From Parvibaculum sp. (lineage in GTDB: Bacteria > Pseudomonadota > Alphaproteobacteria > Parvibaculales > Parvibaculaceae), in NCBI GenBank assembly GCA_031291615.1, contig JARLIS010000043.1, positions 1-64,000 on the forward strand: a stretch of DNA of 64,000 nt, read 5' to 3'. Positions 16,307 through 25,067 of the stretch are shown piece after piece. The first letter of the stretch is position 1. The number at the start of each line of letters is the position of its first letter. The notes under the pieces were generated by a model. It worked only from the letters and a program-made list of their open reading frames with translations, was not told the origin of the DNA and did no database searches. The position numbers and the translations under genes were made by a program.

Positions 16307-17554
16307 TTATTCCGCCGCGCTTGTCTGGTTCACCTGCGCCTTGGCGACGGAGGCCTTGACGACGGGGATTTCGTTGTCGGCGAGCGGTTTCATCCAGTTC
16401 TTGCGTTTCAACGCCGCGTCGATGTAGGGCGCGAGGTCGCGCGCCTTGCGTTCCTCGCGGGCGGCGACTTCGGCCTTGAATTCGGGCATCACTTCGGCGG
16501 CGAAAAGCTCCAGCGCCTCGCAGATGTGATCGTGGCGGTTGCGGCCGGCCTGCTGCATGAAGATCACCTGATCGATGCCGGATGCCTGGAAGGCCCTGAG
16601 ATGCTTGCGCATATCGTCGGGCGTGCCGATGCCCGAGGCATAGTTGTCGGCGAGCGCGGCGGCGCGGACCATTTCCTCGGTGCGGTCGCCGCGCTTTTCG
16701 AGATATTCGCCCCACATATTGGTGCGGCCGGGCACGGTGTCGTGGGCGACGAGCGCGTTGAGCGCATAGCCGAAAAACTCGAAGCCTTCATGGCCGCGGC
16801 GGATCGCCTCGGCGCGATCCTTGTGCAGCGAGAAGTTCGAGACCATGGCGATGTTGGCGTTGACGGTGTGGCCGATGGGGCGGCACTGATCGGACTTGAT
16901 GATGCCGTAGTAGATTTCCGACCAGGCATGCGCCTCTTCCGGGTTGAGGAAGGAGAAGGCGAGCGCGCCGACGCCGAGCGAGGCCGCGACCTTGATCGTG
17001 TCGCGGTTGGTGCAGGCCATCCACATGGGCGGATGCGGCTTCTGCACGGGCTTCGGCAGCACGTTGCGGCAGGGCATCGAGAAATATTTGCCCTCGAAGC
17101 CCGGATAGGGATCGAGCGCCATCATGTTGGCGATCTGCTCGCCGGCCTCGATGGCCATGGCGCGCTTTTCCTTGGCCGGAATGTGGAATCCGCCGAGCTC
17201 AAGCCGCGTCGCGCCTTCGCCGATGCCGAAATCGACGCGGCCGTTCGAGATGATGTCGAGGGTGGCGAGGCCTTCGGCGGTGCGGGCCGGGTGATTGTAG
17301 TTCGGGATCACCTGGCGGATGCCGTGGCCGACGCGGATATTCTTCGTGCGCGCGGCGGCGGCGGAGAGGAATACTTCGGGTGCGGAGGAATGGGAATATT
17401 CGTCGAGGAAGTGATGCTCGACCTCCCAGGCGTAGTCGTAGCCGAGCCGGTCGGCGAGCACCACCTGATCGAGCGCCTCGTGGAAAAGCCGCGCCTCGTC
17501 GCCGGGCAGCCAGGGCTTGGGCAATTGCAGCTCATAAAAGACGCCGAACTTCAT
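16307..17554 (-). CDS. LLM-class (luciferase-like) flavin-dependent oxidoreductase
   Basis: A 415-residue TIM-barrel flavoprotein. It starts MKFGVFYELQLPKPWLPGDE and has YDYAWEVEHHFLDEYSHSSA, RVGHGIRQVIPNYNHPARTA, and ISNGRVDFGIGEGATRLELG, the standard bacterial luciferase-like pattern for F420- or FMN-using monooxygenases. Such enzymes take reduced flavin from a partner reductase; substrates include alkanes, sulfonates, nitriloacetate and others, and cannot be fixed from sequence. It stands alone: upstream is a small gene on the same strand about 85 bases away. The C-terminal tail (about residues 370-415) is charged and Ala/Lys-rich. Confidence 0.93.
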   Translation of the reverse strand: MKFGVFYELQLPKPWLPGDEARLFHEALDQVVLADRLGYDYAWEVEHHFLDEYSHSSAPEVFLSAAAARTKNIRVGHGIRQVIPNYNHPARTAEGLATLDIISNGRVDFGIGEGATRLELGGFHIPAKEKRAMAIEAGEQIANMMALDPYPGFEGKYFSMPCRNVLPKPVQKPHPPMWMACTNRDTIKVAASLGVGALAFSFLNPEEAHAWSEIYYGIIKSDQCRPIGHTVNANIAMVSNFSLHKDRAEAIRRGHEGFEFFGYALNALVAHDTVPGRTNMWGEYLEKRGDRTEEMVRAAALADNYASGIGTPDDMRKHLRAFQASGIDQVIFMQQAGRNRHDHICEALELFAAEVMPEFKAEVAAREERKARDLAPYIDAALKRKNWMKPLADNEIPVVKASVAKAQVNQTSAAE

Positions 17555-17638
17555 TCGATCCTCCCGGAATTATTTTGTTGGGAGGAGTATAGGGCATTCG
17601 CCCCGGGCGGACAGGCGGCGCGGCCGGGCCCCGCCCTC

Positions 17639-17902
17639 TCAATTCCGGAACGGCCGGGCGGCGGCGCCGGAAACGGCTGACGCAAGACGCTCGCGGGCGC
17701 GCTGCTCGAGGCAGTGATGCGCGGCCTCGGCGCGGATCGTCCCCGGCTCCTCCTCGACGATGCGCATCAGCGCCTCGTCGCTCAGCCAGCTTATATCGAC
17801 CGGCCCCGCCGTTTCGGCCGCGCGGCGCATCACATGCTGGCTTTCGTAAAACGAAAGACGCCGGTTCTTCTTCCAGAGCTTCCAGATATTCGCCAATCTC
17901 AT
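17639..17902 (-). CDS. 87-residue hypothetical protein
   Basis: ATG 17902 is chosen for its full ribosome site AAGGAGGTCATTCT; a longer start at 17941 has none. The protein begins MRLANIWKLWKKNRRLSFYE, continues SQHVMRRAAETAGPVDISWL and an acidic helix MRIVEEEPGTIRAEAAHHCL, and ends basic. It is soluble, predicted mostly helical, and has no recognised domain. It precedes the LLM gene on the same strand, with an 84-base gap that could hold a separate promoter. Confidence 0.7.
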   Translation of the reverse strand: MRLANIWKLWKKNRRLSFYESQHVMRRAAETAGPVDISWLSDEALMRIVEEEPGTIRAEAAHHCLEQRARERLASAVSGAAARPFRN

Positions 17903-18082
17903 AGAATGACCTCCTTGTTCGCCAGCGCGGCGACCCGGCACTGTAAATCTAACTAGCTAGACCATAAGATTTATTTCTTCCAAAAATTGCGATTCGTCAA
18001 ACAAACGAGCGCCCGGGCGCCCCGGGTGACGCAAGCCAATAGCCTGGGCTATTGAAGTGACAGGAATGAGACCGGAGCAAAA

Positions 18083-19039
18083 ATGACGGCACCTCTTCAA
18101 ATCGCGCATCGCGGCGGCACGGGGCTCTGGCCCGAGAACACGCTGGGCGCATTCGCTCACGCCATCGACATGGGCGCGGACGGGCTCGAACTCGACGTGC
18201 ATCTGTCGCGCGACGGCGTGCTTGTCGTTCATCACGACGAAAGCCTGAAGCCGTCGATCGCGCGGGGGCCGGACGGGGCGTGGCTGAAGCGGCCGACGCC
18301 GCTCATCAAGGCGCTCACATTTGCCGAACTCCAGCGTTACGACATTGGCAGGCTGAGGCCCGGCGCGACCTATGGCGCGCGCTATCCCGAACAGACGGCG
18401 CTCGACGGCGAACGCATTCCCAAGCTCGAAGATGTGTTCGCGCTGGCGCGCGCAAGGGCAAAGCCCGGCTTCATGCTTTACGTCGAACTGAAGACGGCGC
18501 TGCTCGATCTGAGCCAGTCGGCGGAGCCCGCGCCGCTGGCGGAGGCGGCCGTGGCGCTTGTCAGGAAGATGGGGGCCGAGGCCAATACGACCTTCGTGTC
18601 CTTCGACTGGCGGGCGCTTCGCCATGCGCGGAAGATCGCGCCGGAGATCGCCAACGCCTTCACGACGCTGCCCTTCTATCAGATCGATCCGACGGACTCG
18701 TCCGCCGCCCGCGATCCGGAATGGTCGGAAGACGCCGCCCTTCGCGCCGCCTCGGCAGCGGGCGCGCCATGGATGGACGGCTTCGACTGGCGGAACGAGG
18801 AAGGCACTTTCGCCGCGCGGATGCTGAAGGCGATGAAGCGGGGCGGCGCGGACGGCTGGTTCGCCTGGTTCGGCGACGTCACCGCGGAGACGGCGGCGCT
18901 GGCGAAGGAGCTTGGCCTCAAGGTTTCATGCTGGACGGTGGACGAGCCCGCCGACATGAAGCGGCTCGCCGCGCTCGGGGTCGACGCCATTCTCACCGAC
19001 CGGCCGGACCGCGCGCGCGACACGCTGCCGCGACGCTGA
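18083..19039 (+). CDS. glycerophosphodiester phosphodiesterase
   Basis: A 318-residue GDPD-family TIM barrel. ATG 18083 follows GGAGCAAAA. The catalytic motifs are the N-terminal HRGGTGLWPENT (His, Arg and Glu-Asn), ELDVHLSRDG (Glu/Asp metal ligands) and VVHHDESL (general acid-base His). There is no signal peptide, so it is cytosolic, unlike periplasmic GlpQ. It splits glycerophosphodiesters from phospholipid turnover into glycerol 3-phosphate and an alcohol. It ends at a bidirectional terminator shared with the convergent infC. Confidence 0.95.
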   Translation: MTAPLQIAHRGGTGLWPENTLGAFAHAIDMGADGLELDVHLSRDGVLVVHHDESLKPSIARGPDGAWLKRPTPLIKALTFAELQRYDIGRLRPGATYGARYPEQTALDGERIPKLEDVFALARARAKPGFMLYVELKTALLDLSQSAEPAPLAEAAVALVRKMGAEANTTFVSFDWRALRHARKIAPEIANAFTTLPFYQIDPTDSSAARDPEWSEDAALRAASAAGAPWMDGFDWRNEEGTFAARMLKAMKRGGADGWFAWFGDVTAETAALAKELGLKVSCWTVDEPADMKRLAALGVDAILTDRPDRARDTLPRR

Positions 19040-19044
19040 ATGAA

Positions 19045-19070
19045 AAAGGCCCGGAGCGATCCGGGCCTTT
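19045..19070. terminator. bidirectional Rho-independent terminator between GDPD and infC
   Basis: AAAGGCCCGG-AGCGAT-CCGGGCCTTT is a perfect ten-base-pair stem with a short A-tract on one side and T-tract on the other, between the convergent stops at 19039 and 19095. Confidence 0.85.
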
Positions 19071-19094
19071 GTCGTTCGAGCTATATGCGGCGGC

Positions 19095-19634
19095 CTATTT
19101 CGGCGCCAGCACCATGACCATCTGGCGGCCTTCGAGGCGAGGATAGGCTTCGATCTTGGCGATCGGCTCCACCTGATCCTTGACCTTGTTCAGCAGCGCC
19201 ATGCCGAGTTCCTGATGCGCCATTTCGCGGCCGCGGAAGCGCAGGGTGACTTTCACCTTGTCGCCTTCCTCGAAGAAGCGAAGCATGCTCTTCATCTTCA
19301 CGTCATAGTCGTGCGTGTCGATGTTCGGGCGCATCTTGATTTCCTTGACCTCGACGGTCTTCTGCTTCTTGCGCGCCTCGTTGGCCTTTTTCTGGGCCTG
19401 ATATTTGAATTTTCCGAAGTCGAGAAGCTTGCAGACGGGCGGCTTGGAATTGGGCGAGACCTCGACCAGGTCGAGACCGGCCTCTTCCGCCATCCTCATC
19501 GCTTCAACGGTCGGGATCACCCCGCGCTTCTCACCGTCGGCGTCGATCAGCAACACCGAGGATTCATCGATCATTTCATTGATGCGCGGGCCATCGCGGG
19601 TAGGCGGCGCTTGTACGGATCTGCGAGCGACTAT
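19095..19634 (-). CDS. infC: translation initiation factor IF-3, predicted to start at AUA
   Basis: IF-3 binds the 30S subunit, prevents premature 50S joining and rejects non-AUG initiator codons. The conserved body runs from [20 protein letters not shown] to MVMVLAPK, including [20 protein letters not shown] (N-domain end), the basic linker NEARKKQKT, and [12 protein letters not shown] in the C-domain. Two starts are possible. ATG 19712 gives 205 residues but no ribosome site and a low-quality head. The codon ATA at 19634 gives 179 residues (E. coli is 180), begins (M)[10 protein letters not shown], and sits eight bases after AAGGAG, a perfect spacing. E. coli infC starts at AUU and uses it for autoregulation. 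The promoter at 19724-19752 would place transcription start only a few bases before ATG 19712, further favouring ATA. Confidence 0.9.
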   Translation of the reverse strand: MVARRSVQAPPTRDGPRINEMIDESSVLLIDADGEKRGVIPTVEAMRMAEEAGLDLVEVSPNSKPPVCKLLDFGKFKYQAQKKANEARKKQKTVEVKEIKMRPNIDTHDYDVKMKSMLRFFEEGDKVKVTLRFRGREMAHQELGMALLNKVKDQVEPIAKIEAYPRLEGRQMVMVLAPK

Positions 19635-19723
19635 GTAGACTTCTCCTTTTTCTTGTCCGGCGGCGGCCTGGAAGGCGTTCCGGCCTCTGGCATCGGGCTC
19701 GCCCGCGGACATTCGACGGGACA

Positions 19724-19752
19724 GCTATAGATTTGAAGCGCCTCGCCCGCAA
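19724..19752 (-). promoter_or_regulatory. sigma70-type promoter of infC
   Basis: On the minus strand TTGCGG is followed by 17 bases and TATAGC. The predicted start point is near 19717, giving a leader of about 80 bases to the AUA start at 19634. Confidence 0.55.
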
Positions 19753-19753
19753 G

Positions 19754-20086
19754 TCAAGAAAGGCCCTTGCCGCCGGGCCAAATGTGCCATTTGGGCTTCG
19801 GCCACACACAAAGACGCATGAAACGGGTGAGTCGGGTCGCTTCGAGGTCATAGATATGGGCGGGCGAGGCCCATGCAAGGCGGCGCAGAAGCGCAAGGAG
19901 ACGCGAGGGGCCGCGGGCCAGTCCATCCGCCCAGACCTCGTCGGCGAGGGGCCTCAGGCGCGGCGCGGCGGCCTGCGTCGTCAGGGCTATGAGCCTTGCC
20001 GCCCCATGGCGGGCGCGGATCGCCCGGAGCGCCGCCTCGCCTTCCGCCGAGGGCGTGAAGAGGATGACGACAACGGTTTCGGTCAT
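19754..20086 (-). CDS. short GT9-like protein (N-terminal glycosyltransferase half only), coupled to a GT4 gene
   Basis: A 110-residue protein overlapping the GT4 glycosyltransferase stop by four bases (ATGA). The sequence VVVILFTPSAEGEAALRAIR, LIALTTQAAAPRLRPLADEV and HIYDLEATRLTRFMRL resembles the first Rossmann half of heptosyltransferase-type (GT9) enzymes. The catalytic C-terminal half is absent, and the ORF ends in KGLS without obvious frameshift debris after it, since the infC promoter begins at once. It may be a degraded remnant kept for coupling, or a small partner of the GT4 enzyme. Family assignment is tentative. Confidence 0.65.
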   Translation of the reverse strand: MTETVVVILFTPSAEGEAALRAIRARHGAARLIALTTQAAAPRLRPLADEVWADGLARGPSRLLALLRRLAWASPAHIYDLEATRLTRFMRLCVWPKPKWHIWPGGKGLS

Positions 20087-21285
20087 CTGGCGGATGCGGC
20101 GCCGCGAATGAGCGCGGCATAGATGGCAAGCGTCGCACGCGCCATTTCGTCGAGCGAGAAATGCTCGACCGCATGAGCGCGCCCGCGCGCGCCCATGGCG
20201 GCGCGGGCCTCGGGCGACAGGTCGAGAACCTTCGCCATCGCGGCCGCAAGCCCCCCGGCATCGCCCGGCTCGACGGCAAAGCCGGTTGCGCGCCCCTCGC
20301 CCACCGCTTCAGGCGTCAGCACCGTTTCGTGCTGACCGCCCGCATCGCTGACGATGACGGGGCGGGACATGGCCTCGGCCTCGACCGCCGTGCGGCCGAA
20401 AGGTTCGGGCTCGATCGAGGGCGCGATCACGGCGTCGGCCAGCGCATAGGCGGCCGGCATGTCGGCGCAATGGCCGGCAAGGCGGACGAAGCGGTCGAGG
20501 CCCTTTTCGCTGATGGCGGCGTCGAGGCTTGCGGCATAGCTGTCGCGGCCCTGTGCGTCGCCGACGAAGAGGATCAGGAAATCGTCGCGCCCCGCGGCGC
20601 GCAAGGCGGCGGCGGCGGCGATGGCGACCTCGTGCCCTTTCCAGCGGGTGAGGCGCGCGGGAAGAATGAAAATCGTGCGGGATTCGCCCTCGATCCGCCA
20701 TTGGCTGCGCAGCGCGTCGCGGCGGGCACGCGAAACGGCGGAGGGATCGAAGCGCGCCACGTCGATGCCGCGCGGCACGGTGAAGAGCCGCGCCTCGTGC
20801 GGCGCATGGACCTTGCGGATGAGGCGGGCCGTGTAGCCGGAATTGGCGATGACGGCGTCGCTGCGCGCCATCACCGAATTGTAGAAGACCTTGAGCGCGG
20901 GACCTTCATGGACGCGGGAATGATAGGTGGTGACGAAGGGCCTGCCGGCGAGGCGGGCGGCGGCAAGCGCGCTCCAGGCCGGCGCGCGCGAGCGGGCGTG
21001 AACGAGATCGACATGCTCGCGTTCGATCAGACGCTGGAAGCGGCGGATATTGGCCGCCATGACCAGCGGATTTTTCGACCGGGCCGGCATGACGACATGC
21101 TCGGCGCCCGCGCCGCGCAGCTCATCGACCAGATTGCCGCCCGAACTCGCCACGATGGCGCGGCCGCCCGCCGCGACGATGGCGCGGGCGATGTCGACGG
21201 TGGTGCGTTCCGCGCCGCCTATGTCGAGCGTCGGCACGATTTGCAGGATGGTGGGGCGCTTCAGCCCCTCGAACGGATCGGACAC
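20083..21285 (-). CDS. glycosyltransferase family 4 protein
   Basis: A 400-residue GT-B fold enzyme. It starts MSDPFEGLKRPTILQIVPTL, with the acceptor-side loop VPTLDIGGAERTTVDIARAI. The donor-side E(x7)E motif is EPEPFGRTAVEAEAMSRPVI near residue 295. The first helices carry no membrane segment, so it acts at the cytosolic face of the membrane. GT4 enzymes use sugar nucleotides to build LPS cores, exopolysaccharides or glycolipids; the sugar and acceptor are unknown. The gene is followed by the GT9-like fragment in the same operon and is divergent from the ABHD10-like hydrolase. Upstream spacing is 71 bases. Confidence 0.95.
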   Translation of the reverse strand: MSDPFEGLKRPTILQIVPTLDIGGAERTTVDIARAIVAAGGRAIVASSGGNLVDELRGAGAEHVVMPARSKNPLVMAANIRRFQRLIEREHVDLVHARSRAPAWSALAAARLAGRPFVTTYHSRVHEGPALKVFYNSVMARSDAVIANSGYTARLIRKVHAPHEARLFTVPRGIDVARFDPSAVSRARRDALRSQWRIEGESRTIFILPARLTRWKGHEVAIAAAAALRAAGRDDFLILFVGDAQGRDSYAASLDAAISEKGLDRFVRLAGHCADMPAAYALADAVIAPSIEPEPFGRTAVEAEAMSRPVIVSDAGGQHETVLTPEAVGEGRATGFAVEPGDAGGLAAAMAKVLDLSPEARAAMGARGRAHAVEHFSLDEMARATLAIYAALIRGAASAR

Positions 21286-21356
21286 CGTATACCCTTGATC
21301 GACGCGCCTGTCGGGCTTCTATTGGACGACATCCGATACCATACGACAAAGGCAAC

Positions 21357-22136
21357 ATGACCGAGGAAGAATCGCGAGGCAATCTTGCGCGGGGCGACGG
21401 CGAAAGCCTCGCCTGGATAGCAACGCGCGCAACGATGCCCGCCGGGCCGACCGGGCTTCTCTGGCTCGGCGGCTTCAAATCCGACATGACGGGGACGAAG
21501 GCGAGCGCGCTTGCCGATTGGGCGAGAGCAAAGCGGCGGACGCTGACGCGCTTCGACTATTTCGCGCATGGAGCCTCGAGCGGCGACTTTGCCGAGGCGA
21601 CCGTCGGGCGCTGGCTCGACGATGCGCTGGCGGTTTTCGACGGGCTGACGGAAGGCCCGCAGGTGCTTGTCGGGTCGAGCATGGGCGGCTGGATTTCGCT
21701 GCTGCTGGCGCTGCAAAGGCCGGAACGGGTGAAGGCGCTCGTTCTTATCGCGCCCGCGCCCGACTTCACCGAGGAGCTGATGTGGAAGCGCTTCTCGGAC
21801 AATGTGCGGGACGTGCTGTTGCAGGACGGCGTCTATCGCCAGCCCTCCGACTATGACGAAGCGCCTTACGAGATCACGATGCGGCTCATCGAAGAGGGGC
21901 GCGAGCATCTGCTGCTCGGAAAGCCGATCCCGCTCGATATGCCGGTGCGCATTCTGCAAGGCATGAAAGACCCGGATGTGCCGTGGACGCATGCGATGCG
22001 GCTCGTCGAGGCGCTGGCGGGGAGCGATGTGACGATCACGCTGACCAAGGCGGGCGATCATCGGCTTTCGACGCCGGCGGATATTGCGCGGCTGACGGAG
22101 ACGATCGAGACCGTGATCGGAGAAGTTGAGAAGTAG
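21357..22136 (+). CDS. alpha/beta hydrolase, ABHD10/palmitoyl-thioesterase-like
   Basis: A 259-residue hydrolase. The nucleophile elbow is LVGSSMGGWISLLLAL (Ser near residue 111), the acid is likely the Asp in MKDPDVPWT, and the histidine is in GDHRLSTPADIAR. The N-terminal GLLWLGGFKSDMTGTKASAL and FDYFAHGASSG are characteristic of the mitochondrial ABHD10-like acyl-protein thioesterase and glucuronide esterase group and its alphaproteobacterial relatives. Substrate in bacteria is not known. It is divergent from the GT4 gene and convergent with the SDR gene, with a palindromic repeat at its 3' end. Confidence 0.9.
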   Translation: MTEEESRGNLARGDGESLAWIATRATMPAGPTGLLWLGGFKSDMTGTKASALADWARAKRRTLTRFDYFAHGASSGDFAEATVGRWLDDALAVFDGLTEGPQVLVGSSMGGWISLLLALQRPERVKALVLIAPAPDFTEELMWKRFSDNVRDVLLQDGVYRQPSDYDEAPYEITMRLIEEGREHLLLGKPIPLDMPVRILQGMKDPDVPWTHAMRLVEALAGSDVTITLTKAGDHRLSTPADIARLTETIETVIGEVEK

Positions 22137-22138
22137 GA

Positions 22139-22200
22139 AGGCCCTCACCCTCCCATTGCTTTGCAATGGGCCCCTCCCTCTCCCGGAGGGAGAGGGGTTT
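22139..22200. repeat. intergenic palindromic repeat, copy 3, with an extra hairpin
   Basis: CCCTCACCCT, then an inserted perfect hairpin CCCATTGC-TTT-GCAATGGG, then CCCTCTCCC-GGA-GGGAGAGGG followed by GTTT. The second hairpin matches copy 1. It lies between convergent genes ending at 22136 and 22211 and could act as a bidirectional terminator. Confidence 0.8.
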
Positions 22201-22210
22201 GAAGGCTCTT

Positions 22211-23089
22211 TTAGGAACGTTTGGGTGACGGCCTTGCTTCCGCCGCCAGCAATGCCTTCAACCCTTCACGATATGTCGGATAGAGAAGCGCGACGCCGAG
22301 CTCCTCATGGATGAGGCGGTTCGAGACGCGTTTCGATTCCTCATAGAAGCTCCGCGCCATGGGCGAAAGCTCGGCATCGGCGAAAGCGATTTCGGGCGGC
22401 GGCTCGCGGCCGAGAAGATGCGCGGCATAGGCGACGACGTCCTGCGGCGGCGCGGGCTCGTCGTCGCAGACATTATAGGCGGCCCCCGGACGAGGCCTCG
22501 CCATGGAGGCGGCAAGCACGGCGGCGATGTCGTCGACATGGATGCGCGAGAAAACCTGGCCGGGCTTCACGATGCGCTTTGCCGTGCCGTCGATGACGGA
22601 GCGAAGCTGGTTGCGGCCGGGACCGTAGATGCCGGCAAGGCGGAAGATGTGGAGCGGCAGGCCGAGGGAGGCCCAGCCTTGTTCAGCAGCGAGGCGGCGG
22701 CGGCCGCGCTCCGTCGAAGGCGCAAGCGGCGAGGCCTCATCGACCCAGCCGCCGCTCCGGTCGCCATAGACGCCGGTGGTCGAAAGATATCCCACCCATT
22801 GAAGCGGCGGCGCGAGCGCGGCGATGTCGCGGCCAAGGGCGGCGAGCACGGGGTCGCCCGCCTCGCCCGGCGGAACGGACAGAAGGAGATGCGTGACGCC
22901 CCGAAGCGCGTGCGGATCGAGCGGATGATCTTCGCCGAATATATGCGCCTCGATGCCGGCGGCGCGGAGGGCCGATGCTTTTTCCTCCGTGCGGCAGGTG
23001 CCCGCGACGGCCATGCCGTCCGGCCCGACGCGGCGGGCAAGCGCCAGCGCACTCATGCCGAGGCCGAAGCAGAAGAGCTTCCCGTTCAC
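22211..23089 (-). CDS. SDR-family NAD(P)-dependent oxidoreductase (YeeZ-like)
   Basis: A 292-residue protein starting at GTG 23089 (MNGKLFCFGLGMSALALARR) with AAAAGAGG eight bases ahead; an upstream TTG is possible but less supported. An atypical nucleotide loop GLGMSA is followed by the SDR body with STTGVYGDRSGGWVDEASPL (Tyr of the extended-SDR triad) and the substrate side IHVDDIAAVLAASMARP. The group resembles YeeZ/NAD-dependent epimerase-like proteins whose substrate is unknown. Its 3' end faces the ABHD10-like gene. Confidence 0.88.
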   Translation of the reverse strand: MNGKLFCFGLGMSALALARRVGPDGMAVAGTCRTEEKASALRAAGIEAHIFGEDHPLDPHALRGVTHLLLSVPPGEAGDPVLAALGRDIAALAPPLQWVGYLSTTGVYGDRSGGWVDEASPLAPSTERGRRRLAAEQGWASLGLPLHIFRLAGIYGPGRNQLRSVIDGTAKRIVKPGQVFSRIHVDDIAAVLAASMARPRPGAAYNVCDDEPAPPQDVVAYAAHLLGREPPPEIAFADAELSPMARSFYEESKRVSNRLIHEELGVALLYPTYREGLKALLAAEARPSPKRS

Positions 23090-23143
23090 CAAACCAACCT
23101 CTTTTGCTTGCAAAGGCGCACGCGGTAACGGAGCTTACCCGCC

Positions 23144-23917
23144 ATGAAGACGATCCGACAGAGTGCGCTCGCGCTGGGCCTCGTTCTCCTTCCACTCGCC
23201 GCCCATGGGGCCGAGCCGGTGGAACGGGGCGACTATGACGTCTGCATCGGCATGATCGATAAATCGGCCGACAAGGCGCTTGCCTATGCCCGCGCCTGGG
23301 AGCCGCATGCGGGCGAGGACAAGCTCGCCGCGCTGCATTGCGAGGCACTGGCGCTTTCGGCGCTCGGCCACGACAAGGAGGCGGCGGCCCGTTTCGAGGA
23401 TGTGGCGGAGGGCCTCAGCGCCGCGCCCAACGACGCGCAGGCCGACGCCTATACGCAGGCGGCGAATGCCTGGCTGATCGCCAGCGACATCGCCCGCGCC
23501 AAGGCGGCGATGGATAAGGCCGTGACGCTGCAAAGGACGCCCGAACATCTGATGGACCGGGCGCAATTGCGGGCGCTGGCGCAGGACTGGGACGGCGTGC
23601 GCAGCGACACGGGCGAAGTTCTGGCGGAATTGCCGAGCAATGCCGACGCGCTGGCGCTGCGCTCCACCGCGCTCGATGCGCTCGGCTTTCCCAAGGCGGC
23701 GCTGGCGGATGGCGAGCGCGCCGTCTCCATCGCGCCGCATAATCTCGATGCGCTGCTGGCGCGGGGACGTGCGCGCGCGAAGCTCGGCAATGTCGCGGGT
23801 GCGCGCACGGACTGGCAGGACGTCATCCGCTTCGCCAAGGCGACGGGCCGGGGCGACGATCCGGCCGTGCAGGCGGCGCGGGAATACCTGAAGAAGTCCG
23901 GCGGCGGCGACAAGTAA
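23144..23917 (+). CDS. exported TPR-repeat protein
   Basis: A 257-residue protein with a Sec signal peptide (MKTIRQSALALGLVLLPLAA, cleavage likely after AHGA). The mature protein consists of helical TPR-like repeats, visible as ALAYARAWEPHAGEDKLAAL, ALSALGHDKEAAARFEDVAE, AMDKAVTLQRTPEHLMDRAQ, and ALLARGRARAKLGNVAGART. Two cysteines lie near the start of the mature chain (DVCIGMID and LHCEALAL), possibly disulphide-linked. It is presumably a periplasmic scaffold or interaction protein. It is divergent from the SDR gene and convergent with queG. Partner is unknown. Confidence 0.85.
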   Translation: MKTIRQSALALGLVLLPLAAHGAEPVERGDYDVCIGMIDKSADKALAYARAWEPHAGEDKLAALHCEALALSALGHDKEAAARFEDVAEGLSAAPNDAQADAYTQAANAWLIASDIARAKAAMDKAVTLQRTPEHLMDRAQLRALAQDWDGVRSDTGEVLAELPSNADALALRSTALDALGFPKAALADGERAVSIAPHNLDALLARGRARAKLGNVAGARTDWQDVIRFAKATGRGDDPAVQAAREYLKKSGGGDK

Positions 23918-23930
23918 GACGGGCGCGGGG

Positions 23931-25067
23931 CTAGCCGACCGCCCTCCACTCTTCCAGCACATCTTCGTCTTCTTCCTGCGTCAGCGCGGCAGGCGCGCAG
24001 GCGCGCGCCTCATCGGGCGCGAGTTCGTTCAAGGCCCAGACGGCCATGGCGCGGACGAGCGGCGAGGCATCGGCGAGACGCGCGCGGACAGTTGCGAGAA
24101 GCGCAGGCGCGGATGAATTGCCGATGGCGATGAGGACGTTGCGGATGAAGCGGTCGCGGCCGATGCGCTTGACGGGCGAGCCCGAAAAATGTGCGCGGAA
24201 AGCGGCATCGTCCAGAGCCGCGAGATCGGCGAGCAAGGGCGCGCGCAGATCTTCGCGCGGGCGGAGGGCGATTTCGCGGGCGCGCTGCGCGAATTTGTTC
24301 CAGGGGCAGACGGCGAGGCAATCGTCGCAGCCATAGATGCGGTTGCCGATGGCCTTGCGGAATTCGCGCGGGATCGCGCCCTTGTTCTCGATGGTGAGGT
24401 AGGAGATGCAGCGCCGCGCGTCGAGCTGATAGGGCGCGGGGAAGGCGGCGGTCGGGCAGATGTCGAGGCAGCGGTGGCAATCGCCGCAGCGATCTTCATG
24501 CGCGTCGTCGGGTTCGAGTGCGAGCGTGGTGAAGATCGAGCCGAGAAAAAGCCAAGAGCCGAAATCGCGCGAGACGAGATTGGTGTGCTTGCCCTGCCAG
24601 CCGATGCCGGCGGCTTCGGCCAGCGGCTTTTCCATGACGGGCGCGGTGTCGACGAAGACTTTCACCTCCGCCCCCGTCGTCTCGGCGAGCCAGCGGGCGA
24701 CGCGCTTCAGACGCGATTTGACGAGGTCGTGATAGTCGCGGTTTTTCGCATAGACGGAAATCGCGGCGCGGTCGCGGCGCTCGAGAATATCGAGCGGATT
24801 TTCGTCGGGGCCGTAATTCATGGCGAGGACGACGACGCTTTTCGCCTCGGGCCAGAGGCCGGCGGGACTGCCGCGCCGCGCCGCCGTTTCGGCCATCCAT
24901 CCCATCTGACCGTGCCGGTCTTCGGCGAGCCAGGCGCCGAGGCGGGGGCCGGCATCGGGCACGGCGTCGGCGCGGGTTATGCGCACGGCATCGAAGCCCG
25001 CAAGCTGCGCCTCCTCGACAAGCCGCGCCTTCAGCGCGGCGGGGTCGTCAGAAGTCGAGATTCGCAT
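23931..25067 (-). CDS. queG: epoxyqueuosine reductase
   Basis: A 378-residue enzyme. ATG 25067 ([20 protein letters not shown]) is chosen; the longer frame overlaps the GST gene. The cobalamin-binding domain has [20 protein letters not shown] and [20 protein letters not shown], and the body carries the two 4Fe-4S clusters: [20 protein letters not shown] and [18 protein letters not shown]-like C-terminus (about residues 300-370) follows. QueG makes queuosine from epoxyqueuosine in the anticodon of tRNAs for His, Asp, Asn and Tyr, using cobalamin. Its start overlaps the end of the upstream GST gene by 20 bases, so they are one operon. Confidence 0.97.
   Translation of the reverse strand: MRISTSDDPAALKARLVEEAQLAGFDAVRITRADAVPDAGPRLGAWLAEDRHGQMGWMAETAARRGSPAGLWPEAKSVVVLAMNYGPDENPLDILERRDRAAISVYAKNRDYHDLVKSRLKRVARWLAETTGAEVKVFVDTAPVMEKPLAEAAGIGWQGKHTNLVSRDFGSWLFLGSIFTTLALEPDDAHEDRCGDCHRCLDICPTAAFPAPYQLDARRCISYLTIENKGAIPREFRKAIGNRIYGCDDCLAVCPWNKFAQRAREIALRPREDLRAPLLADLAALDDAAFRAHFSGSPVKRIGRDRFIRNVLIAIGNSSAPALLATVRARLADASPLVRAMAVWALNELAPDEARACAPAALTQEEDEDVLEEWRAVG

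Noticed and set aside
19635..19712. ATG start for infC at 19712
   Set aside because: No ribosome site, not conserved, and a predicted transcript start only a few bases before; the AUA start has an ideal ribosome site.
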